A stretch of 64,000 nucleotides of DNA from Lachnoclostridium sp. An138. GTDB lineage: Bacteria; Bacillota; Clostridia; Lachnospirales; Lachnospiraceae. A model generated the notes under the pieces. The model did not search any database. It saw nothing but the letters and a program-made list of their open reading frames with translations, and was not told the DNA's origin. Made by a program: the position numbers and the translations under genes. How positions within the stretch are numbered: position 1 is the first letter of the stretch; each line of letters opens with the position of its first letter. Below, one piece after another: positions 23,796 to 32,681 of this stretch. The stretch lies in the NCBI RefSeq assembly GCF_002160765.1, contig NZ_NFLF01000005.1:160679-224678 (forward strand). Direction: 5' to 3'.

Positions 23796-24548
23796 ATGGA
23801 AGTTACGCTTCATATGCTTTTAATCATATGCCCCCTGGTATTTCTTGCGGGACTCGTCGATTCCATCGGCGGAGGCGGCGGCCTGATCTCGCTGCCTGCC
23901 TACCTTTTCGCGGGAATCCCGCCTCACATGGCTATTGCGACCAATAAACTTTCTTCATCTCTGGGCACTACCATTTCCGCTGCCCGTCTTTTCAAATATA
24001 TGGATCTGCCTCTGGCCGGAGCCTGCGTCATCTGCTCTCTGGCCGGATCGGCCGCCGGCTCCTCTCTTGCGCTGACTGCCAGCGAAGCGCTGATTCAGTT
24101 CATGCTTCTGCCGGTGCTCCCGGTTGCCGCCTATTATGTGCTGCGCAAAAAAGATTTGAATCAGCCCAAACAGGAAAAACTGTCCCGGCAGAAGACATTT
24201 CTGATCTCCATGCCGGTCTCTTTTCTTGTAGGCATCTATGACGGTTTTTACGGTCCCGGCACAGGCACCTTTCTGATCCTTTTATATACCAGCCTGGCAA
24301 AACTGGACCTTCTTACCGCCTCTGCAAACACAAAGGCTGTAAACCTTGCTTCCAACATCGGCGCCCTCGCCGTCTTTATCCTGAACGGCAAGGTCTTTTT
24401 CGGACTCGGCCTGCCTGCCGCTCTCTTCTGCATCGCTGGCCACTACCTGGGCGCGGGTATGGTCGTCAAAAACGGAACGCGGATCGTAAAGCCGGTAATT
24501 CTGACTGTGCTGGCCATACTGTTCCTCAAAGTGCTGATAGGAGAGTAA
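23796..24548 (+). CDS. TauE/SafE-family anion exporter
   Basis: 250 residues with about eight hydrophobic helices. The two family signatures are visible: GLVDSIGGGGGLISLPAYLFAGIPPHMAIATNKLSSSLGTT in the first half and GIYDGFYGPGTGTFLILLYT in the second. Members move sulfite, sulfoacetate or related anions across the membrane; the substrate here is unknown. ATG 23796 follows AAGAAGG. It is a single gene between its promoter and a convergent terminator. Confidence 0.9.
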   Translation: MEVTLHMLLIICPLVFLAGLVDSIGGGGGLISLPAYLFAGIPPHMAIATNKLSSSLGTTISAARLFKYMDLPLAGACVICSLAGSAAGSSLALTASEALIQFMLLPVLPVAAYYVLRKKDLNQPKQEKLSRQKTFLISMPVSFLVGIYDGFYGPGTGTFLILLYTSLAKLDLLTASANTKAVNLASNIGALAVFILNGKVFFGLGLPAALFCIAGHYLGAGMVVKNGTRIVKPVILTVLAILFLKVLIGE

Positions 24549-24573
24549 GACAGATCCGTTCTTTCCTTTAGCC

Positions 24574-24616
24574 GGCGCCGGTACGGCGGGAGCGATTTCC
24601 CCGCCGCGCCGGCGCC
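24574..24616. terminator. Convergent terminator between the TauE-like and PepSY genes
   Basis: A long GC-rich stem with arms GGCGCCGG-ta-CGGCGG and CCGCCG-CG-CCGGCGCC. It lies between two genes pointing at each other. The T runs are weak on both sides. Confidence 0.6.
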
Positions 24617-24627
24617 ATATTCCTGTC

Positions 24628-25248
24628 TTATTCTCTCATATCCGCGTTCCAGTCAAAGATAATCCCCGTCTGGGCATCCAGCTCAAACTCATATTTGATT
24701 CCATTCCAAAACAGTTCTCCCTCAAACCGGCTCCGCCCATCATCGCTTTCCTGCCAGATCTGCACCTCATCCGCAGAAGCCCCGCCTGCTTTGCCGGCCG
24801 CTATGCTTCTGGCCCCGTCTTCATCTACCGGCGAACCGCCAAGAGAATCCAGCCACTCTTCGTCCACCTCATAATCCGCTCCGACGATCCTCCCATCCGC
24901 GGAAGCTATCTCATACTCGTAATCGCCATAGTCTGTCTCAAACTCCACCTGCCAGATGGAAATATCGTTCTCTCTGTCTTTCTCTACTTTTACATTGTAC
25001 GCGTCGTCCTCCGGCACCTCCGCATTCTCCAGCGCCAGCGCAAACGCGCCGTCCCTGTCTATCTCTCCGGCGGAAGCTTCCTCTCCCGTCTGTCCTTCCA
25101 TTATCTGTGTCTCCTGTACCTGTACCGGCCCGGACTCCTGCTGCCCGCCGGAGGAAACCCACTGTTCTCCGCCAGCGCTTCCACAACCCGTCAGAGCAAG
25201 GCAGAGCAGCGCCGCGCCTGCGGCTGCCGGCCATTTTTTTCTGTTCAT
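24628..25248 (-). CDS. Lipoprotein with two PepSY-type domains
   Basis: 206 residues. A signal peptide with lipobox LALTGC (Cys at about 22) is followed by a Gly/Gln/Glu-rich linker. Two PepSY-like units follow: DGAFALALENAEVPEDDAYNVKVEKD with DGRIVGADYEVDEEW, and DGARSIAAGKAG with KYEFELDAQTGIIFDWN. PepSY lipoproteins sit on the outer membrane face; their task is usually unknown, often inhibitory or sensory. It lies divergently beside the ApbE gene, which may point to the flavin-electron locus. Confidence 0.85.
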   Translation of the reverse strand: MNRKKWPAAAGAALLCLALTGCGSAGGEQWVSSGGQQESGPVQVQETQIMEGQTGEEASAGEIDRDGAFALALENAEVPEDDAYNVKVEKDRENDISIWQVEFETDYGDYEYEIASADGRIVGADYEVDEEWLDSLGGSPVDEDGARSIAAGKAGGASADEVQIWQESDDGRSRFEGELFWNGIKYEFELDAQTGIIFDWNADMRE

Positions 25249-25293
25249 ACCGTTCTTCCCCCTTCCTGCGCCGCAAATTGCAGTTCTACCACT

Positions 25294-25322
25294 ACTTTAA
25301 CGGATTTCTCAGATTTTCACAA
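25294..25322 (-). promoter_or_regulatory. Promoter of the PepSY lipoprotein gene
   Basis: TTGTGA (25317-25322) and TAAAGT (25294-25299), spacer 17 bp, minus strand. Confidence 0.6.
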
Positions 25323-25330
25323 CAGTTATC

Positions 25331-25360
25331 TTGTAAACCGCAGAGGGTCTATGGTAACAT
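25331..25360 (+). promoter_or_regulatory. Promoter of apbE
   Basis: TTGTAA (25331-25336) and TAACAT (25355-25360), spacer 18 bp. It is divergent from the PepSY promoter, only 8 bp away. Confidence 0.55.
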
Positions 25361-25413
25361 ATCTACGTTCACTTTTTCAGATATCATCACCAGGTTTGTT
25401 TCAGGAGGTTTTC

Positions 25414-26454
25414 ATGACAGATAAAAAGAAGCTGATCTTTGTTCTCATTCCGCTGGCAGTTGTTGTTCTGGCTGTCTTCGCGTTTTTCTATTCCAGACAG
25501 ATCCGGCAGCAGCAGGACCCAATCACGGCTACAGCGTTCAAATTGAATACCGTAGTCACTATCACTGTTTACGACTCTCAGGATCAGGGGATTCTGGACG
25601 GCGCCCTGGCGCTCTGCGATGAATACGAACGGATTTTCAGCCGCACTTTGGAAGAAAGCGAGCTGTACCAGCTCAATGCCGGCACGCTGCCCCAGGAAAA
25701 TGGAGCTTTTCTTCTGTCAGACTCCCTCTCGGATCTGATCTCCCAGGGACTTTATTACAGTAATCTATCCGGCGGAGCTTTTGATATCTCCATTGCTCCG
25801 GTATCCTCTCTCTGGGATTTCACCTCCGGAGAAGCTGTGCTGCCGGATGAGCAGGCGCTTTCCGAAGCTCTCCCCCTTGTGGACCACAGCCAGATCTTTC
25901 TCGACGGAAACAGCCTGCGTTTTGGAATGGAGGGGATGGAGCTCGACCTGGGCGCCATCGCAAAGGGCTATATCGCAGACCGGATCAAGGATTATCTCGT
26001 ATCCCGAGGCGTAGAAAGCGCGATCATCGACCTGGGCGGAAATATTCTCTGCGTCGGGGAACGCACCGACGGGACTCCCTTCCGCATCGGCATTCAGCGT
26101 CCTTTCGCAGACCGGAGCGAGACGGCCGCCATTGTGGAGATAGACGGGAAATCGGTCGTCTCCTCGGGAATCTATGAGCGGTATTTTGAAAAGGACGGCG
26201 TACTTTACCACCACATTCTGAACCCGGACACCGGCTATCCCTACGACAACGGCCTTGTGTCTGTGACCATTATTTCTGATGAGTCCGTAGACGGCGACGG
26301 CTTAAGCACCTCCTGTTTCGCCCTCGGACTGGAAAAGGGCATGGAGCTGATTGACAGCCTGCCGGATGTGTATGCGGTTTTCATCACAGAGGATGGCGGG
26401 CTGCATTTCAGCGAAGGCTTTGAGGATGCCTTTTCCGTGTCTTATGGGGAATAG
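25414..26454 (+). CDS. apbE: FAD:protein FMN transferase (ApbE)
   Basis: 346 residues. The start ATG follows CAGGAGG; a frame opening further upstream has no site. An N-terminal helix (about 7-27) anchors it outside the membrane. The ApbE core shows GGAFDISIAPVSSLWDF, MELDLGAIAKGYIADRI, IIDLGGNILCVG, HHILNPDTGYP and the Mg site VSVTIISDESVDGDGLSTSCFALG. The enzyme transfers FMN from FAD to a Thr (or Ser) in DxxSGAT-type motifs. Its likely targets in the window are the RnfD and RnfG-like proteins encoded 3-5 kb away on the other strand. Confidence 0.93.
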   Translation: MTDKKKLIFVLIPLAVVVLAVFAFFYSRQIRQQQDPITATAFKLNTVVTITVYDSQDQGILDGALALCDEYERIFSRTLEESELYQLNAGTLPQENGAFLLSDSLSDLISQGLYYSNLSGGAFDISIAPVSSLWDFTSGEAVLPDEQALSEALPLVDHSQIFLDGNSLRFGMEGMELDLGAIAKGYIADRIKDYLVSRGVESAIIDLGGNILCVGERTDGTPFRIGIQRPFADRSETAAIVEIDGKSVVSSGIYERYFEKDGVLYHHILNPDTGYPYDNGLVSVTIISDESVDGDGLSTSCFALGLEKGMELIDSLPDVYAVFITEDGGLHFSEGFEDAFSVSYGE

Positions 26455-26506
26455 AGCCTGCCTGGTCTGCTAAGCGCCCGGTCCATACAGAATATTCAGC
26501 AGGTTC

Positions 26507-27112
26507 CTACACTATTTTCTTCCCATGAAAAGAGGTCACTTTAAGCTGACCAGCCAGCTCTGCCAGATTCTCCTTCGTAATCCTTCCGGCGGCAACTACC
26601 TCCAGATTCGGAATGTCCTGAAGCTCCCGGATTCGCTCCAGTCCCGCCAGAGCAGTCTCCTGCTGCCCCGATGTCAAAACCCGGTCAATCAGGCCCTGAC
26701 TGCTTAAGCTCCGGACCGCCTCCACATAATCCGGCGTCTCATCTATGGCCTTATGGAACGTCACTTTCAGAGCGCCCCTGCACTCCGCGATCTTCTTCAT
26801 TTTCTCAAAATCCACCCGGTGATCTTCCCGCAGAATCCCGGTGGAGATACCGTCTACGCCCAGCTCCCGGCAGATGCGTATATCCTCCAGCATCACCTGG
26901 AATTCCCCGTCGTCATAGACGAAACTTCCTCCTCTGGGCCGTATCATGACTACAATCGGAATCCGCAGAAGCTCCCGGCAGACCTTAATCGTCCCATAAG
27001 AAGGCGTCGTTCCCTCCTCCGCCAGATTTTCGCAGAGCTCAATACGGTCCGCGCCTCTTTCCTGCGCCTGAAGCGCTTCCCTTAAATTTCCTACTGCTGC
27101 TTCTTTTATCAT
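26507..27112 (-). CDS. cutC: CutC-family protein
   Basis: 201 residues, TIM-barrel CutC family: GADRIELCENLAEEGTTPSYG, VMIRPRGGSFVYDDGE, FHKAIDETPDYVEAV and the closing VTSFHGKKIV. The family was linked to copper tolerance in E. coli, but that role is disputed. ATG 27112 is chosen for GGAGGAG six bases upstream. It lies between apbE and the Rnf-like operon and is probably unrelated to them. Confidence 0.9.
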   Translation of the reverse strand: MIKEAAVGNLREALQAQERGADRIELCENLAEEGTTPSYGTIKVCRELLRIPIVVMIRPRGGSFVYDDGEFQVMLEDIRICRELGVDGISTGILREDHRVDFEKMKKIAECRGALKVTFHKAIDETPDYVEAVRSLSSQGLIDRVLTSGQQETALAGLERIRELQDIPNLEVVAAGRITKENLAELAGQLKVTSFHGKKIV

Positions 27113-27342
27113 TTCTTTCTCCTCCGGAATCTTAAGTTTTCTCACACATATTCTGCGCTCCTGTAAGTTTTTGGATGCGTCTTTCTTCACTATAACAGAC
27201 ACCAGCGCTCTGCACAAGCTCTTGCCTATGCAAAAACGCAAAGAACGGCACACAAAAGCGGAATGCAGACGCCATTTCCCTCTTTCCGGAAATAAGGCTC
27301 CGCACTCCGCCCGCTTTACATTTCAAACCTGTTTTAGTACTT

Positions 27343-28110
27343 TTAGTAAATGCTCAGTATCATATAGATAATCCCGGCTGCCAGCATATCCACCGGCAGT
27401 CCGCAGTAAGCTTTGCTCACCCGGGAAAACTTCAGCGTCTGCTTTACAGAGAAGAACAAAGCCACGGGTATCACAATCGTCAGAACTAGACCTGCCGTCT
27501 CTCCGAAGATCCTTGTGGTAAAAGGATGCAGAAGAAGCATGGCGGGAACCGCTGCCAGAAAGCTGTTCTGCCCTCTGCAGTCCTTTTTCAGAACTCCGTT
27601 TGTAAATGCCAGGACAAGACCCGCCGCGATAAAGGCGAAGCTCACTTCTCCAAAGGCCGCCGACTGAAAGCCGAGCTTCAGAACCGTATTGCCGAAAATC
27701 TGTCCGCCTGCCGCAAATTCACGGGCAACAGCCAGAAGAATCCAGAAACCCCAGGCAATGGCGGATTCCCACAGAAGGTCTCCGTAATCTGCCTCAATAT
27801 CGCCGCGCAGTGCCTGATGGGCGCACAGAAGACCAATCACAAAGGTCATCAGCCACACGCCGGTGTCAAGCAGGGTTCCAAGCGCCGCAAAGCCGACCAG
27901 GAACACAGAGGCACACACCGCTCCGGAAGCGATATAGACGCAGAGACGAAGGCTCCATGCAGGAAGGATCTTTTCCAGAAGATTCTTTAATAATTCCGCA
28001 AATACCACAGACAAAATCACAAGGATTCCGGCTGCAAAGGCTTCCCTCATACCCGCGGAAAACAATACGATTCCCAGGGCAAAGGCTTCTGCCGGATACT
28101 TTAGTTTCAT
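27343..28110 (-). CDS. Divergent Rnf/Nqr-type membrane subunit (RnfE/RnfA-like)
   Basis: 255 residues with at least six hydrophobic helices. The stretch LCVYIASGAVCASVFLVGF, a central GLLCAHQALRGD, then WESAIAWGFWILLAVAREFAAGGQIFGN follows the RnfA/RnfE layout (helix, cytoplasmic-facing Cys, RExxxxGxxxG). Its sequence is far from typical RnfA or RnfE, and it is longer by ~50 residues because of an extra C-terminal hydrophobic part. Rnf A/E subunits hold a half-membrane [2Fe-2S] cluster by one Cys each; candidate Cys here are at about 57, 66 and 94. It is the last gene of the operon, 18 bp after the RnfG-like gene. Confidence 0.65.
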   Translation of the reverse strand: MKLKYPAEAFALGIVLFSAGMREAFAAGILVILSVVFAELLKNLLEKILPAWSLRLCVYIASGAVCASVFLVGFAALGTLLDTGVWLMTFVIGLLCAHQALRGDIEADYGDLLWESAIAWGFWILLAVAREFAAGGQIFGNTVLKLGFQSAAFGEVSFAFIAAGLVLAFTNGVLKKDCRGQNSFLAAVPAMLLLHPFTTRIFGETAGLVLTIVIPVALFFSVKQTLKFSRVSKAYCGLPVDMLAAGIIYMILSIY

Positions 28111-28128
28111 ATCGAATCCCCCGTTTCC

Positions 28129-29559
28129 TTATTTCACTGTCTGCAGAAAGCTGTACGCGTTATTGATGGCTGTCACAGCCGCCGTAGAGGATCTGGTCGC
28201 TCCGGATATACCGTCTACCTGCGTACCGTTCTGGGAAGCTGTCTCACCGGCAGTCTCTGTTCCCTCTGCCGCTCCAGCCTCTTCTGCCTCAGCCGTCTCC
28301 ATGTTCTCCGGATGCTCGATTCCGGCAGCCTGATCAATACACTGCTGTGCCAGACTGATAAAGCCATTGACAGAAATGCTTACGCCGGACACTGCGTCCG
28401 TCTTTCCTTCCGCGTCCGGATTCAGGAAACTTAAGGACTGATTTTCAATCAGGGCTTCTGCCAGAGCCTTTGACTGTTCTGCCCAGGTCGGACCGTCCTC
28501 CGTCATCACATACTCGCCATTCTCAGACATCACGCTCTTTAAGGAACCGTCTTCTGCTACTGCTTCCCAGTTGACCTCTGTAATTTTCCCATCTGCCACG
28601 GTAATCGTCACCTGATCCGTGTATCCGTTGGACGCCTCAGAGGCTGCTGCCTGATAGGTTCCGTCCTCAAGCTCTAAGGCTGCCTCCTGAGGCTGTGCGA
28701 TACCTGCCGCCTGCTCCAGACACTGTGCCGCCAGACTGATAAAACCATTTACAGAAATGCTTACGCCGGAAACCGCGTCCGTCTTTCCTTCCGCGTTCGG
28801 ATTCAGGAAGCTTAAGGACTGATTTTCAATCAGAGCCTCTGCAAGCGCCCTGGACTGCTCTGCCCAAGTCAGGCCATCCTCGGTCATCACATACTCGCCA
28901 TTCTCGGAAAGCACAGTCTTAGAAGAACCGTCTTCTCCAACAGAATCCCAGGTCACTTCCGTAATCTTTCCGTCTGCCACAGTCATAGACACCTGATCCG
29001 TATAGCCGTCGGAAGGCTCGCCCACCGCTTCATAGGTTCCATCGTTTAAAGCCGCGCCCTCCAGAGCCGCCAGCGTCTCCGCCATATCTGTGGTTCCTGC
29101 TTCAGCGCTCTCATCAGAAGTGTCTGCCGCTCCACTGGTGCTTCCTTCCGCCTCCACGGTCATTCCCGGCAGATAAACCGGGGCCTTGGCGCCCGCGAAC
29201 TGATCCAGGAACTCCGGCTCCGTAATTCTGGAGCCCAGAGTCTCTGTCTCGTTCTGCTCCAGCACTTCCACCTGGCGCAGTGTCTGCGCGTCATCCTCAA
29301 AGGTTACCCGCAGTACGATATCGCCTGCATAGCCGGCCTGCCGTACCGTCACCATATAACCGCCGTCCTCCAGGCGGACCGCTTCCTCAATACCTTCCGC
29401 GCCGCTGACATCAAACTCTTCCGCGGCAGCAGTCTCTCCGGACTGCGCGCTGCCTCCTGCCATATCCTGGGACAGGACTCTCGCTCCGGCAATCACACCG
29501 AACGACAGAGCCGTCACTACTATCAATGCAAGAATTCCTCTTAATTCTTTATTCTTCAT
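28129..29559 (-). CDS. RnfG-like flavoprotein with two inserted FMN-bind-like modules
   Basis: 476 residues; ordinary RnfG has about 200. One N-terminal helix (7-27) anchors it. A canonical RnfG half follows (GYAGDIVLRVTFEDDAQT, ETLGSRITEPEFLDQFAG, about 75-125). Its second half, with flavin site SGATRSS (Thr about 455), appears only at the very C-terminus. Between them lie two near-identical modules (about 165-290 and 292-415), each DGTY...GYTDQV-TVADGKITEV...KTDAVSGVSISVNGFISLA. In the modules the expected SGAT reads SGVS (about 264-267 and 391-394), so a Ser may take the flavin or the site may be dead. Neighbours are rnfD and the RnfE-like gene. Confidence 0.8.
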   Translation of the reverse strand: MKNKELRGILALIVVTALSFGVIAGARVLSQDMAGGSAQSGETAAAEEFDVSGAEGIEEAVRLEDGGYMVTVRQAGYAGDIVLRVTFEDDAQTLRQVEVLEQNETETLGSRITEPEFLDQFAGAKAPVYLPGMTVEAEGSTSGAADTSDESAEAGTTDMAETLAALEGAALNDGTYEAVGEPSDGYTDQVSMTVADGKITEVTWDSVGEDGSSKTVLSENGEYVMTEDGLTWAEQSRALAEALIENQSLSFLNPNAEGKTDAVSGVSISVNGFISLAAQCLEQAAGIAQPQEAALELEDGTYQAAASEASNGYTDQVTITVADGKITEVNWEAVAEDGSLKSVMSENGEYVMTEDGPTWAEQSKALAEALIENQSLSFLNPDAEGKTDAVSGVSISVNGFISLAQQCIDQAAGIEHPENMETAEAEEAGAAEGTETAGETASQNGTQVDGISGATRSSTAAVTAINNAYSFLQTVK

Positions 29560-29575
29560 ATTCTTTCATTCCCTT

Positions 29576-29665
29576 TCTTCCCCCCAGGGGGTCTTCTCTT
29601 CCGCTTTCAGCGGAATTCACCTTACCCCCCAGGGGGTCTTCTCTTCCGCTTTCAGCGGAATTCAC
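29576..29665 (-). repeat. Two tandem 45-bp double-hairpin units, locus 2
   Basis: They fill the gap between rnfD and the RnfG-like gene. Each minus-strand unit starts GTGAATTCC and holds TTCCGCT-GAA-AGCGGAA and CCCCC-T-GGGGG. Compared with the pair at 15652-15741, the first stem has changed on both sides (GGC/GCC to GCT/AGC), which keeps pairing. The second unit loses the last few bases (GTAAG). Confidence 0.9.
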
Positions 29666-29666
29666 C

Positions 29667-30629
29667 TTACACTTTTCTGGTTCCGTATACGTGTCTCTTA
29701 TTCAGCAGAGAAAGTCCTCCCGCGAGACAATTAGCCGTCAGGATTCCAAAGCAGATTCCTTCCGGATAAATGCTGAATATACGAATGGCTGCTGTGATGA
29801 CTCCCGCCGTGACCGCGTACAGAAGTCTTCCCCTCCTGGTCACAAAGGCATAGTCTGTCAGCATGTAGCAGGCTCCCATGATCAGTCCGCCTCCGAAGAG
29901 ATTCAGCAGAATATCTCCGGTAAAAAGTCCTGCCGGTCCGAACACAAAGGTCAGGACAAGCACTGTCACAATATACGTGACTGCTGCTTCCGCATTGACG
30001 ATTCCCATATAGCACATATACGCAAAGCCCACCAGAAGAAGAAGTTTGCTGGTCTCTCCCAGCGCTCCGGGTATCTCTCCCAGGAACATCTGCAGATAGC
30101 TGTATCCGGCCTCTCCTCCGGTCTTCACCGCTCCCAGAACGGTTGCGGAGGACACCGCGTCCGCATTCAGGGTCACAGGAGCGATATACTGCATAACCGC
30201 GCCCGGCCATACCACCATGGCCAGAAGGCGGCCCATAAGCGCCGGATTCGCAAAGTTATTGCCGATGCCGCCGAACATCTGCTTCACCACCAGAATGCTG
30301 AATACAGATGTCAGCACCACGACCCAGCCCGGAGCCGTCGCCGGCATGTTGAAAGCCAGAAGCATACCAGTAACCACTGCGCTGAAATCCCCTGCCGTAA
30401 TCTGTTTCTTTGTAATCTTCTGCCACAGGTATTCCGTCAGCACGCACACGGCTACAGAAAGAGCCGTCAGATACAGGGCGCGGATTCCGAAGAAATACAC
30501 GGCTCCCAGAAGAGCCGGAATCAGAGAAATAGCCACATGAAGCATCACCCATCTGGTTGTCCGCTCTGTGCGCACATGGGGCCCATTGATTACCCTTGCA
30601 GGCTTTGTCACTGTTCCCGCATGATTCAT
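29667..30629 (-). CDS. rnfD: Electron transport complex subunit RnfD
   Basis: 320 residues with about nine hydrophobic helices. The family core FGGIGNNFANPALMGRLLAM is present and the flavinylation segment reads NADAVSSATVLGAVK, with Thr at about 163 as the likely FMN carrier (usual form SGAT). RnfD passes electrons in the membrane between RnfC and RnfG. The start overlaps the rnfC stop as ATGA. The two 45-bp hairpin units follow 2 bp after its stop. Confidence 0.9.
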   Translation of the reverse strand: MNHAGTVTKPARVINGPHVRTERTTRWVMLHVAISLIPALLGAVYFFGIRALYLTALSVAVCVLTEYLWQKITKKQITAGDFSAVVTGMLLAFNMPATAPGWVVVLTSVFSILVVKQMFGGIGNNFANPALMGRLLAMVVWPGAVMQYIAPVTLNADAVSSATVLGAVKTGGEAGYSYLQMFLGEIPGALGETSKLLLLVGFAYMCYMGIVNAEAAVTYIVTVLVLTFVFGPAGLFTGDILLNLFGGGLIMGACYMLTDYAFVTRRGRLLYAVTAGVITAAIRIFSIYPEGICFGILTANCLAGGLSLLNKRHVYGTRKV

Positions 30630-32005
30630 GCCTTCTTCACCGCCCTTTCCCTCATTCTCTGCTTCACCGCGTCCCTTGCCATCCGCGTCCGCACAGTCAG
30701 CTCACGCTTTGCGGGACAGATGTAGGAGCAGCAGCCGCAGGCAATACACTCACTGGCATAAAGCTTTTCGCAGAGTTCATAGTCCTCCTGCTGAAACGCA
30801 AAATCAATCTGCCAGGGAACCAGGCCTGCCGGGCAGGCGTTCTCACAGCCGCCGCAGCGAATGCAGGGCTGCTCTTCCCAGGCCGAATCCGGAAGTACAA
30901 GAATTCCGGATGTATTTTTCGTAATATAAAACAGTTCCTCTTCCCCGTTCCAGTCCGAAGCCACACAGGGGCCGGTCATGGGGCCTCCGGCTATCACCCT
31001 GTTCTGCGGTACAGTCACACCGCCCGCAAGCTCCACCAGCTCCTTCGCGGAAGTACCGATGGGAACACGGTAATTTCCTGGATTTTTCACCCAGCCGGTT
31101 ACCGTCACAATGCGCCGTGTCAGCGGCATGTGGCCCAGAATCATGTCTGCAGCCGCTTTGGCAGTTCCCACATTGGAGACAATCACTCCCACATCCGCCG
31201 GCAGGCCTCCCATGGGAACTTCCCGGCCCGTAACCGCCTGAATCAGCTGGCGCTCACCGCCTTCCGGGTATTTGGTGGGAAATATCTTAACCTCCACCTG
31301 CTCGCCGCTTTCCATGATTCCCTGATTCCGCGCTTCCTCAAGAATACGGCTCAGGTTCTCTGCCGCCTGGGGCTTATTGTCCTCCAGACAGATACAGGCC
31401 CGCTCCGCTCCTGAAGCCTTCAGAAGAAGACGCGCGCCATTTACCAGCGCATAACCCTCTTCCAGCATCAGCCGGTAATCACAGGTCAGGTAGGGCTCGC
31501 ACTCCGCTCCGTTAATCAGAAGCGTATCGATATCCTTGTCTGTCTCATACTTTTTATGAGCAGGAAAACCAGCTCCTCCCATTCCTGTCAGTCCGCCGTC
31601 CCGGATTCCCGCCAGGATCTCTTCCCGCGAAATTTCCCGGATATCCGCCGCTGCCGTTCTATAGGAAGCGCTGCTCTCCGCGCACTCTTTTTCCCTCTGT
31701 ATCACACAGGCCAGAAGTTTCCTTCCCTGGTTCACGACTTCTCTCACATCCAGAACCGTTCCGCTTACGCTGGCATGAAGCGGAGCCGCCATGAACGCCT
31801 CCGGCTCTCCTATCAGCTGGCCTTCTTCCACAGTATCGCCCGGCTGCACCAAAAGGCGGCATTTACCGCCAAAAGACTGCTCAGATAAAATAGTGACTGT
31901 TGAGGGCTCATACTGCTGTATGGCCGCATCCATAGACAGTGCCTTATCTGAACCATCCGTAGGATGCACACCTCCCGGAAATACAGATTTTCCTTTTTTC
32001 TGCAT
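30626..32005 (-). CDS. rnfC: Electron transport complex subunit RnfC
   Basis: 459 residues. The soluble NADH/FMN-binding part shows the family segments GGLTGMGGAGFPAHKK, LLINGAECEPYLTCDYRL and ALVNGARLLLKASG. Two [4Fe-4S] sites follow near the C-terminus: CIRCGGCENACP and CIACGCCSYICP. RnfC is the cytoplasmic entry or exit point for NADH electrons. ATG 32005 has AAAGGAG eight bases upstream; an earlier GTG has none. It opens the RnfC-D-G-E part of the operon. Confidence 0.92.
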   Translation of the reverse strand: MQKKGKSVFPGGVHPTDGSDKALSMDAAIQQYEPSTVTILSEQSFGGKCRLLVQPGDTVEEGQLIGEPEAFMAAPLHASVSGTVLDVREVVNQGRKLLACVIQREKECAESSASYRTAAADIREISREEILAGIRDGGLTGMGGAGFPAHKKYETDKDIDTLLINGAECEPYLTCDYRLMLEEGYALVNGARLLLKASGAERACICLEDNKPQAAENLSRILEEARNQGIMESGEQVEVKIFPTKYPEGGERQLIQAVTGREVPMGGLPADVGVIVSNVGTAKAAADMILGHMPLTRRIVTVTGWVKNPGNYRVPIGTSAKELVELAGGVTVPQNRVIAGGPMTGPCVASDWNGEEELFYITKNTSGILVLPDSAWEEQPCIRCGGCENACPAGLVPWQIDFAFQQEDYELCEKLYASECIACGCCSYICPAKRELTVRTRMARDAVKQRMRERAVKKA

Positions 32006-32180
32006 ATCCTGTTCTCCTTTAACCTCTTTGCTTGTTAAAATATTCACACGTTTTGTATCTTACCACACCCCTGCCGCCTTGACAAGGGTTTTGTTCCAAT
32101 CGCAGCGTATTTCCATTCGCTGCTTTTCATTCGCCGCTTTCCGCCGGCTGACGTTCCCCCGGCAACAGTGATTTCCCCCG

Positions 32181-32681
32181 TCAGCTGTAGTTTTTCCCGG
32201 AAAGTCTCTTCAGAATCAGCTGCGCGCAGATTCCCGTGAAGGCTCCTGCCAGGCAGCCGGACACAAGGAGAAACGGCAGGTAGGCAAACACTCCCGGCGT
32301 CTGCGTAACCAGAACCGCCGCCGTCAGCTGTCCGATATTGTGCAGGACTGCTCCCATAACACTGCTGAGCCAGATATATTTCTCTTCGATCACTTTGCGC
32401 AGAAGAAGCATCCCCGCCAGGCAGAAGATACTTCCAGACAGGCTGTAAATCAGCGTAGACATAACTCCTCCGAACAGAGCGCCCAGAAATACCCGCACAA
32501 AGACAATCATCATCACTTCTGCAGGCCGGTAATGGTACACCGCATACACGGTAATGATATTGGCCAGTCCGAGCTTCACTCCCGGAATCGGGAAGGGATT
32601 TGGGATCTGCAGCTCTACCACAAATATAATCAGGGCGACGGCCGTCAGCATCGCCAGTTCTGTCAGTCTTTTTGTCTTCAA
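32181..32681 (-). CDS. Gx-transporter-family membrane protein (EetB-like)
   Basis: 166 residues with about five helices: LAMLTAVALIIFVVE, PFPIPGVKLGLANIITVYAVYHYRP, MSTLIYSLSGSIFCLAGM and GAVLHNIGQL. This is the Gx-transporter / heptaprenyl-diphosphate synthase component I family (PF07456 type). In Listeria the relative EetB works with EetA in flavin-based extracellular electron transfer. I choose TTG 32681 because GGAGAGGAG precedes it and it gives the family length; an ATG 20 codons upstream is possible. It lies between the NusG-II gene and rnfC. Confidence 0.75.
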   Translation of the reverse strand: MKTKRLTELAMLTAVALIIFVVELQIPNPFPIPGVKLGLANIITVYAVYHYRPAEVMMIVFVRVFLGALFGGVMSTLIYSLSGSIFCLAGMLLLRKVIEEKYIWLSSVMGAVLHNIGQLTAAVLVTQTPGVFAYLPFLLVSGCLAGAFTGICAQLILKRLSGKNYS

